From the NCBI RefSeq assembly GCF_000372845.1, contig NZ_KB889963.1, forward strand, positions 434,001-498,000: 64,000 nt of DNA, read 5' to 3'. Below, in pieces: positions 27,266 through 35,220 of this stretch (positions are counted from its first letter, which is position 1; each line of letters opens with the position of its first letter). This DNA comes from Methylocystis rosea SV97 (lineage in GTDB: Bacteria; Pseudomonadota; Alphaproteobacteria; Rhizobiales; Beijerinckiaceae). The notes under the pieces were generated by a model. It saw nothing but the letters and a program-made list of their open reading frames with translations. It was not told the origin of the DNA and did no database searches. A program made the position numbers and the translations under genes.

Positions 27266-28032
27266 TGCCGTCCATCCCTCAGCCGCGGCTCGATCAGCTC
27301 TGAGGCGCTTTGGATCATGCGTCGGCCAAAGAGCGCGTTCGCGTGGGAGGCGTCGGCGCCCCAAACAACTTCCGCCAACACGCCCGACGGCGCGATGAAC
27401 TCCGCCGGAACGGCCGCAAAAAGAATATCTGCGCGCGCGCAAACTTCACGATAAAGCGTAGACTGCGTACGCCACATTTTATAGCGAAACATCTCGCCCG
27501 ACAGTTTTTTTGGATCGAATGATTTACGAAAAAACTCTTGCGGACATTCCAAGATGCGTGAATTTGGAAAGGGCGGCGGGGGTTCAAGGCAAACGATTGG
27601 CGCGGCCGTTTCGTTTCGTATCGCTTCGATGGTTGAAAGCGTTTGCGCCATTTTTTCCCGCAAAGTCTCGCGAATGGCGGCTTCGGGCAGCACCTCGGCG
27701 CCTGGTTCAAGATCGAGTTCGGGCTCCGCGCCGAGAATAAAATCGAAGCGCTCTTTAGGCTGCGTCACCGAAAGAGCGATATGCTCATTGCCGCCGACCG
27801 ACAATACGACGCCATCCGGCCGCTCCTCGTCGATAATTTGGCGAAGGCGGGCATTGAGGCGCGAAGCTGAGCCCTCCTCCGCTAAGGTCGGCGTTATCTC
27901 GGGATCATAGAGATAGAGAAATCGCGAAAGGAGCGGCGCGCCGCCAAGCCGAAAGCCCTCGTGCTGCAGCTCGTAACAGCCTTTGGCGATCGCCACGATA
28001 TGACTGTGCCCAAGCCCCAAAATTTTGGTCAT
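27262..28032 (-). CDS. SGNH/GDSL-like hydrolase-fold protein
   Basis: 256-residue protein with sparse SGNH features: block I as LGLGHSHIVAIAKG (His where Ser-type GDSL would be), a block III-like VLSVGGNEH and a C-terminal GADASHANALFG that could supply the Asp-His pair. The canonical GDS(L) serine is not obvious, so catalysis is uncertain. It overlaps the GSCFA gene by 4 bp and begins 3 bp after a small upstream gene. Two serine-hydrolase-fold proteins in one operon suggest linked roles in acyl-group handling on a glycan. Confidence 0.7.
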   Translation of the reverse strand: MTKILGLGHSHIVAIAKGCYELQHEGFRLGGAPLLSRFLYLYDPEITPTLAEEGSASRLNARLRQIIDEERPDGVVLSVGGNEHIALSVTQPKERFDFILGAEPELDLEPGAEVLPEAAIRETLREKMAQTLSTIEAIRNETAAPIVCLEPPPPFPNSRILECPQEFFRKSFDPKKLSGEMFRYKMWRTQSTLYREVCARADILFAAVPAEFIAPSGVLAEVVWGADASHANALFGRRMIQSASELIEPRLRDGRQ

Positions 28033-28035
28033 TCT

Positions 28036-28344
28036 TCAGCCCGATGACTCTTCACATGCGTCGCTGGCGCGCAGCTCGACGCCGAGCGGTTCGCCTGAAT
28101 GAATCGGCCCGGAGATCTGGCGCGCGATTGAGACCACGACATAATGGCGCGCGCCTGTTTCGATGGCGCGCCCAATGATGTCGGCGCCGTCCGCGCCCAT
28201 CGCAAAAGGGGCGCGAATGGCGAGCATTGAGCGACCCCTGTAGCCGTAGCGATAGAACGCCTCGACCACGATTGGCGCCTCGCCCGCGTTGGCGATCTCA
28301 CCCTGACCAGATTGCATTGTGGTTTTCGAAACTCTTTTGATCAC
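28036..28344 (-). CDS. Hypothetical protein, 102 residues
   Basis: First gene of the minus-strand operon with the SGNH and GSCFA genes, ending 3 bp before the next start. A GTG at 28344 is used; an ATG at 28317 is an alternative. The sequence has a beta-rich pattern (APIVVEAFYRYGYRGRSMLAIRAPF, HYVVVSIARQI) and no signal peptide or membrane segment. I do not recognise the family. Tight coupling to its neighbours supports its being real. Confidence 0.6.
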   Translation of the reverse strand: MIKRVSKTTMQSGQGEIANAGEAPIVVEAFYRYGYRGRSMLAIRAPFAMGADGADIIGRAIETGARHYVVVSIARQISGPIHSGEPLGVELRASDACEESSG

Positions 28345-28466
28345 ATCATCGCCCCTACCTCGCCACGGAACGCATCGATTGAAAAGCAGATCGCGTGTTT
28401 TCCTGTACTGCCGCTTGTGCTAACAATCCCGCGGAGGTGGCTATTGAGTATCATTTCGCCGTCTGC

Positions 28467-29621
28467 ATGAATAATCCCTTTAAGGTGGCGGCGCTGCAAG
28501 AGACGCCGACGCCGCAAACCTTTGACGAAAAGGCCTATCTCGCCGTCAACCCCGACGTCGCCGAGGCCGTTCGCCTCGGCAAAATCTGCTCGGGCTGGCG
28601 GCATTTCAAAAAATTCGGCCATATTGAGGGCCGCCGGCAGAAGGTCGCCGATGACGAGCCCGCGACGCCAGAGAATTTCGACGAGGCGCGCTATCTGGCG
28701 GCGAACCCGGACGTGCGACAGGCGATCGAACTCGGTCAGCTCGTCTCGGGCCGCGCGCATTTCGATCAGCTCGGTCGCGCCCAGGGACGGTGTCAGCTGC
28801 GTATGAGCGACATCCCTGCAATTCGCGCACGAAAGCTCAGCGCGGTGCGACCGCTGCTGCTCGACCCGGAAACGCCGCTGTCGGGTTCGGGCAAATTCGT
28901 GTTTTCGGATGAACCCTCGCTTCAGGCGCAAGACGCCGCCGAGGATATGCCGATCAGCGAGAACGGCTATGACGATGAAACAGTCGAACTGATCGAGCGC
29001 CACGCCGACGGCTTGATCCTCGACGTCGGCGCGGGCTACCGTCCGGTCTATTACAGCAATGTCGTCAACTTCGAGATGATGGATTACGCAACGACCGATG
29101 TGGTCGGCCTGGCGCATCGGCTGCCCTTCAAGGATGACGCCTTCGACGGCGTCATCTCGATCGCGGTCTTGGAGCATGTGAAGGATCCGTTTCGCTGCGC
29201 CGCCGAAATCGCGCGTGTGCTCAAGCCGGGCGGATGGTTGAAATGCTGCGTGCCCTTCCTTCAGCCGCTGCACGGCTATCCGCATCACTATTTCAATATG
29301 ACGCATGAAGGACTGCGCACGCTTTTCGAGGGGCATTTGACGATCGAACGGCAGGAGGTCACCAATCCGACGCACCCGATCTGGGCGATCGCCTGGCAGC
29401 TGCGCTCCTGGTCGCAAGGTCTTTCGCCCCGCGCGCGCAAACAATTCCTGCGCACGCGCGTCGAAGATCTGATCGCCTATCCCGGCCCGCTGCTCGAAAA
29501 GCCATGGGCGCGGGAATTGCCTCGCGAGAAACTTTTCGAACTCGCCGCCGCGACGATCCTTTACGCGCGCAAGCCCGAGCCGGACTCCACGGCGAACCCC
29601 ATCACGACGTCCGCGCCGTGA
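28467..29621 (+). CDS. SAM-dependent methyltransferase with two N-terminal NPDV-type repeats
   Basis: 384-residue protein. Two repeats of about 40 residues (19-57 and 71-109) share the pattern FDExxYLAxNPDVxxAxxLG..HFxxxGxxxGR, a module seen in cell-surface-polysaccharide enzymes. They are followed by a class I methyltransferase domain: LILDVGAGYRP (SAM loop, about 183), LPFKDDAFDGVISIAVLEHVKDP and EIARVLKPGGWL. The ATG at 28467 is the first ATG, but a GTG at 28437 or 28395 could add up to 24 residues; no start has a clear ribosome site. The next gene overlaps by 4 bp. Confidence 0.82.
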   Translation: MNNPFKVAALQETPTPQTFDEKAYLAVNPDVAEAVRLGKICSGWRHFKKFGHIEGRRQKVADDEPATPENFDEARYLAANPDVRQAIELGQLVSGRAHFDQLGRAQGRCQLRMSDIPAIRARKLSAVRPLLLDPETPLSGSGKFVFSDEPSLQAQDAAEDMPISENGYDDETVELIERHADGLILDVGAGYRPVYYSNVVNFEMMDYATTDVVGLAHRLPFKDDAFDGVISIAVLEHVKDPFRCAAEIARVLKPGGWLKCCVPFLQPLHGYPHHYFNMTHEGLRTLFEGHLTIERQEVTNPTHPIWAIAWQLRSWSQGLSPRARKQFLRTRVEDLIAYPGPLLEKPWARELPREKLFELAAATILYARKPEPDSTANPITTSAP

Positions 29622-30604
29622 CCGAACTCATCGTTCACGAAGGTCACGACGGATGGCTGTTCCTCACGGGCGGAACCAATTTCGTCACGACGCTCTATGA
29701 GCGCAACGGCGGCCATCTGCCGGACGTCAACCTGCGCCGATGGCGGGACGCCATCATTGAACGGAAGCATCGTTGCGACGGGCTCGGCGTCGCCTACGCC
29801 CATCTCGTCGCTCCGGAAAAGCTGACGATCTACGGGCACAAACAAGCGACGCCGCTCGTCAATGTCGACCTCGCGCCAGCGATCCGCCTGCAACAGCTCT
29901 TTGCAGGCGCTGCACGCGCGGCCGGATGGGTCGATCTCGTTTGGCCGATGCGCGAGCGGCGCGACGAGGTCGAACTCTACTGGCGCAGCGACACGCATTG
30001 GACGCCGGACGGCAGTCTGCTCGCCTATCGCCTCTTGTGCGAGGCGCTGCAGCTGACGCCGAATGCGGAACTCACCAACCGGCCCTGCAACACGATTCAT
30101 AAAATCATGGATCTCGGCGGCAAATTCGATCCGCCGCGCTGGGAGCAGATTCGCGAAATCGATTGGATCGCTGACGCGCAACGCATTTACGCCAATGCGG
30201 TCGTGCGCATCCTCGAAGATCCCGTTCACGGCGGCGACATCCATGTCGGCGCGCATGCGATCTACAGAAACGACGCGGCGCCGAATGACGTGCGGATTTT
30301 GCTTTTTGGCGATTCCTTCGCCGGCGTCGGGTCTGACCGTCTGACGGCGCAGCTCGCCGAAACGGCGCGCGAACTCGTCTTTGTGTGGTCAGCCAATGTC
30401 GATTGGCGGCTCGTTAAGCGCCTGAAGCCCGATATCGTCATCACCGAAATCGCCGAGCGCTATATGGCGCTTGCGCCGAACGACCGCTTCAGTCTGCGGC
30501 GCACAGAGCTTGCGCAGCTGATCAAGGCGCGACGCCGGGAGGCTGCGGCCCGCTGGCGGCGCGTGCGGGCCGAATGGGGTCAACGCGCAAAGAATGGCGC
30601 ATAG
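29618..30604 (+). CDS. AlgX/AlgJ-like SGNH acetyltransferase-fold protein
   Basis: 328-residue protein matching the SGNH-like domain of alginate O-acetyltransferases. Putative catalytic triad: Asp125 and His127 in WRSDTHWTPDG, and Ser233 in LLFGDSFAGVGSD. The N-terminus HEGHDGWLFLTGGTN is the typical opening of this family. There is no signal peptide or transmembrane segment, whereas AlgX/AlgJ are periplasmic, so the site of action is unclear. The GTG at 29618 overlaps the methyltransferase stop (GTGA). It probably acts on a surface-glycan or glycolipid substrate. Confidence 0.82.
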   Translation: MTELIVHEGHDGWLFLTGGTNFVTTLYERNGGHLPDVNLRRWRDAIIERKHRCDGLGVAYAHLVAPEKLTIYGHKQATPLVNVDLAPAIRLQQLFAGAARAAGWVDLVWPMRERRDEVELYWRSDTHWTPDGSLLAYRLLCEALQLTPNAELTNRPCNTIHKIMDLGGKFDPPRWEQIREIDWIADAQRIYANAVVRILEDPVHGGDIHVGAHAIYRNDAAPNDVRILLFGDSFAGVGSDRLTAQLAETARELVFVWSANVDWRLVKRLKPDIVITEIAERYMALAPNDRFSLRRTELAQLIKARRREAAARWRRVRAEWGQRAKNGA

Positions 30605-30906
30605 GCGTCGAGCGCTCTGCGCCAATCGTCGGGGTCGCGGATCAAGTCGGCCAGGGCCGCGCCGCGGCGCGTCAGGCGGCGAAACAGCCAGTCGCGCTCG
30701 CGATAGACTCCTGGACCTTCGATGAAATTCAGGCCGGCGAGCGTGTCGAGCCCCGCAAGGATCTCTGGCCGCGACCTGTGCAGGATCTGCGCGAGCTCGC
30801 CGACGGCGACGAAGATCGGCTCTGGAGGCGAGCGCTGCACATCCTCCAGCGCCAGCAGCAGCGCCCTTAAAGCTTCAAACTCGCCGCCGCTGAATTTTCG
30901 AGTCAT
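30580..30906 (-). CDS. Hypothetical protein with winged-helix-like pattern
   Basis: 108-residue soluble protein running convergently into, and overlapping by 25 bp, the AlgX-like gene. It is helical with a winged-helix look (GELAQILHRSRPEILAGLDTLAGLNFIEG, then a short strand pair and RLTRRGAALADLIRD), as in small DNA-binding proteins. The ATG at 30906 is used. No family is confidently recognised. A regulator of the adjacent glycan locus is possible but unsupported. Confidence 0.55.
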   Translation of the reverse strand: MTRKFSGGEFEALRALLLALEDVQRSPPEPIFVAVGELAQILHRSRPEILAGLDTLAGLNFIEGPGVYRERDWLFRRLTRRGAALADLIRDPDDWRRALDAYAPFFAR

Positions 30907-31355
30907 TAGCAAGGCCTGGCGTCAGCAATGCAGCAAATATCCCGCGCGTCATCGCAGCATCTGGCTATAAAATACGAAGACGCGCCGCCCGCGGCAAGAA
31001 CATCTGCAACGGGTGCGGACGTCTCGCCGCCCAAACGAAAATCAAAACAGCGGCATAAAGCGCTTGATCGTCTGCAAGGCCAGCCGTCGTCGAGACGATT
31101 TGCGCGGTGGCCCGGACGTTTTGCAGTCGCTTTGATTTTCCGAGCCGCTACTTAACGACCTCCGCTGTAAAGCAAGTTTAAGTTCTGCGCTCTTCTTCCG
31201 CGACGCTTGCTAATCCAAAGCGAAAAACCAACCTCTAACATTCCCCCCAGAACGACCAGATCAACGACGTGTCTTCTAGCCGGCACTGGATCTTGATCAT
31301 GGGCGTCAGCTACCGGGGGATTGGGCGAAAAAGCGCCTGTAACGAGGAAAACCAA
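30907..31355. other. Long intergenic region, no convincing gene
   Basis: 449 bp between a hypothetical gene (minus) and a small secreted protein gene (plus). A reverse frame at 31152-31355 codes a short hydrophobic stretch but has no ribosome site or family resemblance. I see no RNA gene or repeat. Confidence 0.45.
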
Positions 31356-31640
31356 ATGCGAAAGATCGTCATCTTCACATGCTGCGCGTTCACTGCGATG
31401 TCATCGCTCGCGATCGCAAAGCCGCCGACTGTCTCCGCCGTAAACGCGGTTCTTGCACAGCGGACCCCGGCTGCGCGTAAAGCAGAAATCAATCGTCAGA
31501 TCACAAAGGCGTGCAATATCTCACTCTCCGAGTCCGAACTCAGCCGCGCGTCCGACCTGGTTGAAACGAACAGAAAAAAAGGCGCCGCATGGCTCGCCGC
31601 TCAAATCGAAAATAGCGAGTTGAGCTACGTCTGTGGCTGA
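31356..31640 (+). CDS. Small secreted hypothetical protein
   Basis: 94 residues. A clear signal peptide (MRKIVIFTCCAFTAMSSLAIA) leaves a mature part of about 73 residues with two cysteines, one in ITKACNIS and one near the C-terminus in SYVCG, that may form a disulfide. The ATG at 31356 has GAGGA seven bases upstream. I do not recognise a family; it looks like a periplasmic helical protein. It stands alone upstream of the tRNA gene. Confidence 0.65.
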   Translation: MRKIVIFTCCAFTAMSSLAIAKPPTVSAVNAVLAQRTPAARKAEINRQITKACNISLSESELSRASDLVETNRKKGAAWLAAQIENSELSYVCG

Positions 31641-31765
31641 GACACGGGTATCCGTACAAGACACGAGAGCGCGGCAGTTCTCGCGTCTCCTTCGGGGCGT
31701 GGAAGCGATCCGCGGTTCGCTCCAACCCTTCGGCCGCGCTCTTCCCGACTGATGACCGTTGTGTC

Positions 31766-31855
31766 TGGCGGAGAGGGAGGGATTTGAACCCCCGATACGG
31801 TTGCCCGTATGCCGCATTTCGAGTGCGGTGCTTTCAACCACTCAGCCACCTCTCC
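31766..31855 (-). tRNA. tRNA-Ser (anticodon CGA)
   Basis: Minus-strand 90-nt tRNA including an encoded CCA end. The acceptor GGAGAGG pairs with CCTCTCC, followed by discriminator G. The D arm has GCTGAGTGGTTGAAAGC. The anticodon loop is CTCGAAA with anticodon CGA, reading UCG. A long variable arm (TACGGG/CCGTA-type stem) marks a class II serine tRNA, and the T arm contains GGTTCAAATCC. Confidence 0.96.
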
Positions 31856-32198
31856 GCGGCTCATGCGTGGCGCGTCGCAGATAGCACGCGCTCGCCCGAG
31901 GGATCAAGCGCGCGCCGTGTGCATGATGAAACTAAGTTTCCTCAGCCCGGTTGCGCCAAGAGGATTCGCGGGGGCGCAGATGCGGTCGCCAGGCGCTGAG
32001 CCTACCTCTTGCAGTCGAGTTGGAATCGAGTCAGCCCCTGGTGCGCAGGTCGCCCGTTAGCCTTCGACCGATGGGCTACTCCCGGGCCTCAACGAAGCCT
32101 TATGGCCGATCAATGCGGTCCGGTTTAGAACGGCGGCCCTGAGACCCAATGTATATACTCAGATTGACAGAGCATGAATTCCTTGGCAGACTGATGTC
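31856..32198. other. Intergenic region upstream of vapBC
   Basis: 343 bp between tRNA-Ser and vapB. Near its right end are an 8 bp palindrome GTATATAC (32151-32158) and a TTGACA (32164-32169), the latter only 30 bp before the vapB ATG. Nothing else is recognised. Confidence 0.4.
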
Positions 32199-32435
32199 AT
32201 GAGCTCCACGCGCATTTTCAAATCGGGCAACAGCCTGGCGGTTCGGCTGCCGCGCGAAATCGCGTTTGATGAAGGCGCCGAAGTCGTCGTGCGGCGGCAA
32301 GGCGGAAGTCTCGTGGTGACGCCGGCGCGGCTTGATATGGCCGAACTCGTCACGCGGCTCAAAGCCACGCCGCCGCCAGCGCCGATCGGGCGCCCCGAGT
32401 TCAAGCCGCCGAAGCGGCTGTTCGACGCCCGCTAG
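32199..32435 (+). CDS. vapB: VapB-type antitoxin (AbrB/SpoVT fold)
   Basis: 78-residue antitoxin. The N-terminal swapped-hairpin AbrB DNA-binding domain is plain: TRIFKSGNSLAVRLPREIAFDEGAEVVVR. The C-terminal tail (about 45-78) ends in PEFKPPKRLFD, the disordered part that would wrap the PIN toxin. It ends 4 bp before vapC. The pair would repress its own promoter through VapB. Confidence 0.88.
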   Translation: MSSTRIFKSGNSLAVRLPREIAFDEGAEVVVRRQGGSLVVTPARLDMAELVTRLKATPPPAPIGRPEFKPPKRLFDAR

Positions 32436-32439
32436 CGCT

Positions 32440-32829
32440 ATGGCGCGCTACCTCCTCGACACCAATATCGTCATCGCCGCGGCGCTCGGCCTCCCGGGCG
32501 TGCTCGATCGGCTCTCTGCGCTCGAAATCGGCGACGTGGCGCTCTCGGCCATCAGTCTCGCCGAAACGCTTGGCGCAGCCGCCGCCGAAAATAACGGACG
32601 GCTCGCGGAGAACATCGCGCTCCTCGCCGAAAATTTGGACGTGCTGCCTTTCGACCGCGGCGCCGCCGACGCCTATGGCGCGCTGCTGCGCAAGCTCGAT
32701 CCGAAACGCCGCCGCACGCTCGATCGAATGATCGCCGCGCAGGCGCTCGATCTCGGGCTCACGCTGATCGCCGCGAACAGTGAGGATTTTGACGATATCC
32801 CCGGCCTCGCGATTGAGAAATGGGCGTGA
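32440..32829 (+). CDS. vapC: VapC-type PIN-domain ribonuclease toxin
   Basis: 129-residue PIN nuclease. The acidic cluster is present: Asp in YLLDTNIVIAA, Glu in ISLAETLGAA, and the Asp pair in LDRMIAAQALDLGLTLIAANSEDF. VapC toxins cleave tRNA or rRNA when free of VapB. The ATG at 32440 is the natural start given the four-base gap from vapB. It ends 6 bp from the convergent prfB gene. Confidence 0.88.
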   Translation: MARYLLDTNIVIAAALGLPGVLDRLSALEIGDVALSAISLAETLGAAAAENNGRLAENIALLAENLDVLPFDRGAADAYGALLRKLDPKRRRTLDRMIAAQALDLGLTLIAANSEDFDDIPGLAIEKWA

Positions 32830-32835
32830 GCGCAG

Positions 32836-33964
32836 CTACTCGACGTCCTCGACGCTCTCCGGACCGCCGTATATACGCTGGGCGAGAGAGGCCTGCATGA
32901 AGTCGTCGAGCTCGCCGTCGAGAACGTCGGAAGGCGTCCCCGACGTGAATCCGGAGCGCAGATCCTTCACCAGCTGATAGGGCTGCAGCACATAGCTGCG
33001 GATCTGATGTCCCCAGCCGATCTCGGTCCTTGAGGCCGCAGTCTTGTTGGCCTCGGCCTCGCGCTTTTCCAGCTCCAGCTCGTAGAGCCGCGCACGCAGC
33101 ATGTTCCAGGCGGTCGCGCGGTTCTTGTGCTGCGATCGTTCCGCCTGACAGGCGACGACGATGCCGGTCGGAATATGGGTGATGCGGATCGCCGAATCGG
33201 TCGTATTGACGTGCTGACCGCCGGCGCCTGACGATCTATACGTGTCTATACGACAATCGGACTCATTGACGTTCACGTCGATCCGATCGTCGACCACCGG
33301 ATAGACCCAGACCGAGGCGAAGCTGGTGTGGCGGCGGGCGTTCGAGTCGAATGGCGAGATCCGCACCAGCCGATGCACGCCGGACTCGGTCTTCGCCCAG
33401 CCATGGGCGTTGTGTCCCTTGACGAGCAGCGTGCCGGACTTGATGCCGGCCTCTTCGCCCGGCGTCTCCTCGATCACTTCGACGTGGAATTTGTGACGCT
33501 CTCCCCAGCGCGCATACATGCGAAACAGCATGCGCGCCCAATCCTGGCTCTCGGTGCCGCCGGCGCCGGAATGAACCTCGATATAGGTGTCATTGGCGTC
33601 GGCTTCGCCGGCGAACAGCGCCTCCGTCTGGCGCGCGCGCGCCTGCTTCAGGATGCTTTTGAGCGCCTCGACGCCCTCTTTTTCGGTCGCCGCGTCGCCC
33701 TCGGACTCGCCAAGCTCGACAAGCGTTAGCGCATCTTCGAGCTCGCGCTCGAGGCTAGAGAGCGCCCCCACCTGCTCTTCGAGCTGGGTGCGCTCGCGCA
33801 TCAGTTTTTGAGCGGCTTCGGGATCGTTCCAGAGCGCCGGGTCTTCCGCCCGGACGTTCAGTTCGGCGAGGCGCCGTTGCGAGGCGTCGACGTCAAAGAT
33901 GCCTCCTCAGCAGTCCGATGGACTGCTCGATGTCGGCTTTCAGCGCAAGCGGTTCGGCGCGCAT
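32836..33964 (-). CDS. prfB: Peptide chain release factor 2, with programmed +1 frameshift
   Basis: RF2 terminates translation at UGA and UAA. Codons 1-23 run from the ATG at 33964 ([19 protein letters not shown]) to CTT, then TGA at 33895-33893. Skipping one base continues into [14 protein letters not shown].. for a total of about 375 residues. RF2 motifs follow: the stop-codon-reading SPF in [14 protein letters not shown] and the hydrolytic GGQ in [15 protein letters not shown]. Reading only from the internal ATG at 33801 would lose the N-terminal helical part, so the frameshifted product is the real one. It is convergent with vapC. Confidence 0.95.
33892..33907 (-). promoter_or_regulatory. 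prfB autoregulatory frameshift site
   Basis: On the minus strand the order is AGGAGG (33907-33902), CAT, CTT, TGA, C. This internal Shine-Dalgarno three bases before CTTTGAC is the conserved RF2 recoding signal. Low RF2 delays termination at UGA and promotes the +1 slip from CTT onto TTT. Confidence 0.93.
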
Positions 33965-34060
33965 GGATTTCCCGGGTTTTATCGGAGGGCTTCGCCCCAT
34001 TCGGCGCGGAAATTAGGCGGCGCGCGCGCGCCTGTAAACCCGCAACTCACGACGCCGACG

Positions 34061-35164
34061 TCAAAAACTCCTGTCCGCTGGCCGGTCGTCGCGACGCTCC
34101 GGCGCGGCCGGCCTGTGGTCCTCGCTCTCCGGCGCGCCGGCGAGTCCCCAGCGGCGCATCAGAAAAAGCGCCGTCGCCGAGGCCAGGATGCAGAGAATCG
34201 TCGCGTAAAGCGTGCCGTTCTCGTCCTCCGCGAACAGCAGATTCTTGGTGTTCATGCCGAAATAGCCGGTGACGAAGGTCGCCGGCAGCAGCAGCATCGT
34301 CGTCAACGTCAACACGTAAAGCCGGTCATTGGTCTCCAAGCTCAGAAGCGCGTTGAGTTCGTCTTGCAGGAGACGGGCGCGCTCCTGAAGGCTCGTCACG
34401 TCCTGCATCAGCGCGCCGGCGTGTTGAACGAGCCTTGCCGCCGCGTCGCGCAGATCATTGTCCCGCTGTTCGTCGGCCTCCTCCTCGATCGTTTCGAGGC
34501 GCGCCACCGTCGACGACAGGCCGCTGATCTGGCGCGCCAAACGTACCGCGTCGCGCCGCGCGGCGCTGAGCGCCGGCCGCGCCTGGCGACCGCGTTGATC
34601 GATGATGCGATCCTCGACGCGATCGAACGCCGCGCCAAGTTCGGCGGCCTTACGCGCCAGCCCGTCGATCAGCGCATCCGTCAGCATTTCGAACAGATCA
34701 ATCGGCGAGGTGAGGCGCGCGCCGCGATTGATGGCGATGTGCGCCGCCTCGACGCTGTCCATCGGCAGCCGTCGCGCGCTGATGAAAAAGCTTGCGCCAG
34801 CGGCGAAGCGGACATAGTCGGTGCGCGAGGTCGTTCCGCCGAGGTCGCGCTCGTAATCGAGCAATGCGCCGCTGACGATTCCTTCCGAATATTCCAGATG
34901 CTGGTGGTCTATGGGATCGCAGAGCGAGTCGCGCGCGTCTTCGGAAAGCGCCGGGATTCGCGCCAGCAACGGGCGCGAGCGCACGTCGGCGAGATCCATG
35001 TGCAGCCACAAGAATCCCTCGCGCGGCGCCCCGAGGTTTGCGAAATCTTCGGCCGTTCCGGGCTCGGCCTCGCCCGCGTGGTTGAACCGCACGAACCAAA
35101 GACATCCCGGAATGTCGGCGCGCGGCGCTTGTGCGAGGCGATCTATGCTCATGGCGGCGCTCAT
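34061..35164 (-). CDS. CorA-family divalent cation transporter (ZntB-like)
   Basis: 367-residue CorA-superfamily protein. A large N-terminal cytoplasmic alpha/beta domain and a long helical stalk precede two C-terminal membrane helices with the family motif GMN in TGYFGMNTKNLLF. The non-canonical periplasmic loop (FAEDENG rather than MPE) points to the ZntB subgroup, usually Zn2+ transporters. The ATG at 35164 is chosen; an ATG at 35152 and a TTG at 35224 are alternatives. The C-terminal tail is Arg/Pro-rich. The ion is inferred. Confidence 0.88.
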   Translation of the reverse strand: MSAAMSIDRLAQAPRADIPGCLWFVRFNHAGEAEPGTAEDFANLGAPREGFLWLHMDLADVRSRPLLARIPALSEDARDSLCDPIDHQHLEYSEGIVSGALLDYERDLGGTTSRTDYVRFAAGASFFISARRLPMDSVEAAHIAINRGARLTSPIDLFEMLTDALIDGLARKAAELGAAFDRVEDRIIDQRGRQARPALSAARRDAVRLARQISGLSSTVARLETIEEEADEQRDNDLRDAAARLVQHAGALMQDVTSLQERARLLQDELNALLSLETNDRLYVLTLTTMLLLPATFVTGYFGMNTKNLLFAEDENGTLYATILCILASATALFLMRRWGLAGAPESEDHRPAAPERRDDRPADRSF

Positions 35165-35220
35165 GGGAAGGCGCAAAGAAAGAACAGGGCTATTGATAAC
35201 AGCCTTACGACGCTTGTGGG

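Noticed and set aside
31152-31355. 67-codon minus-strand frame with a short hydrophobic stretch
   Set aside because: No ribosome site and no family resemblance; it covers the leader of the small secreted protein on the other strand.
33801-33803. Internal ATG as the prfB start
   Set aside because: It would remove the conserved N-terminal helical region. The upstream ATG with an internal Shine-Dalgarno and CTTTGAC recoding signal explains the full protein.
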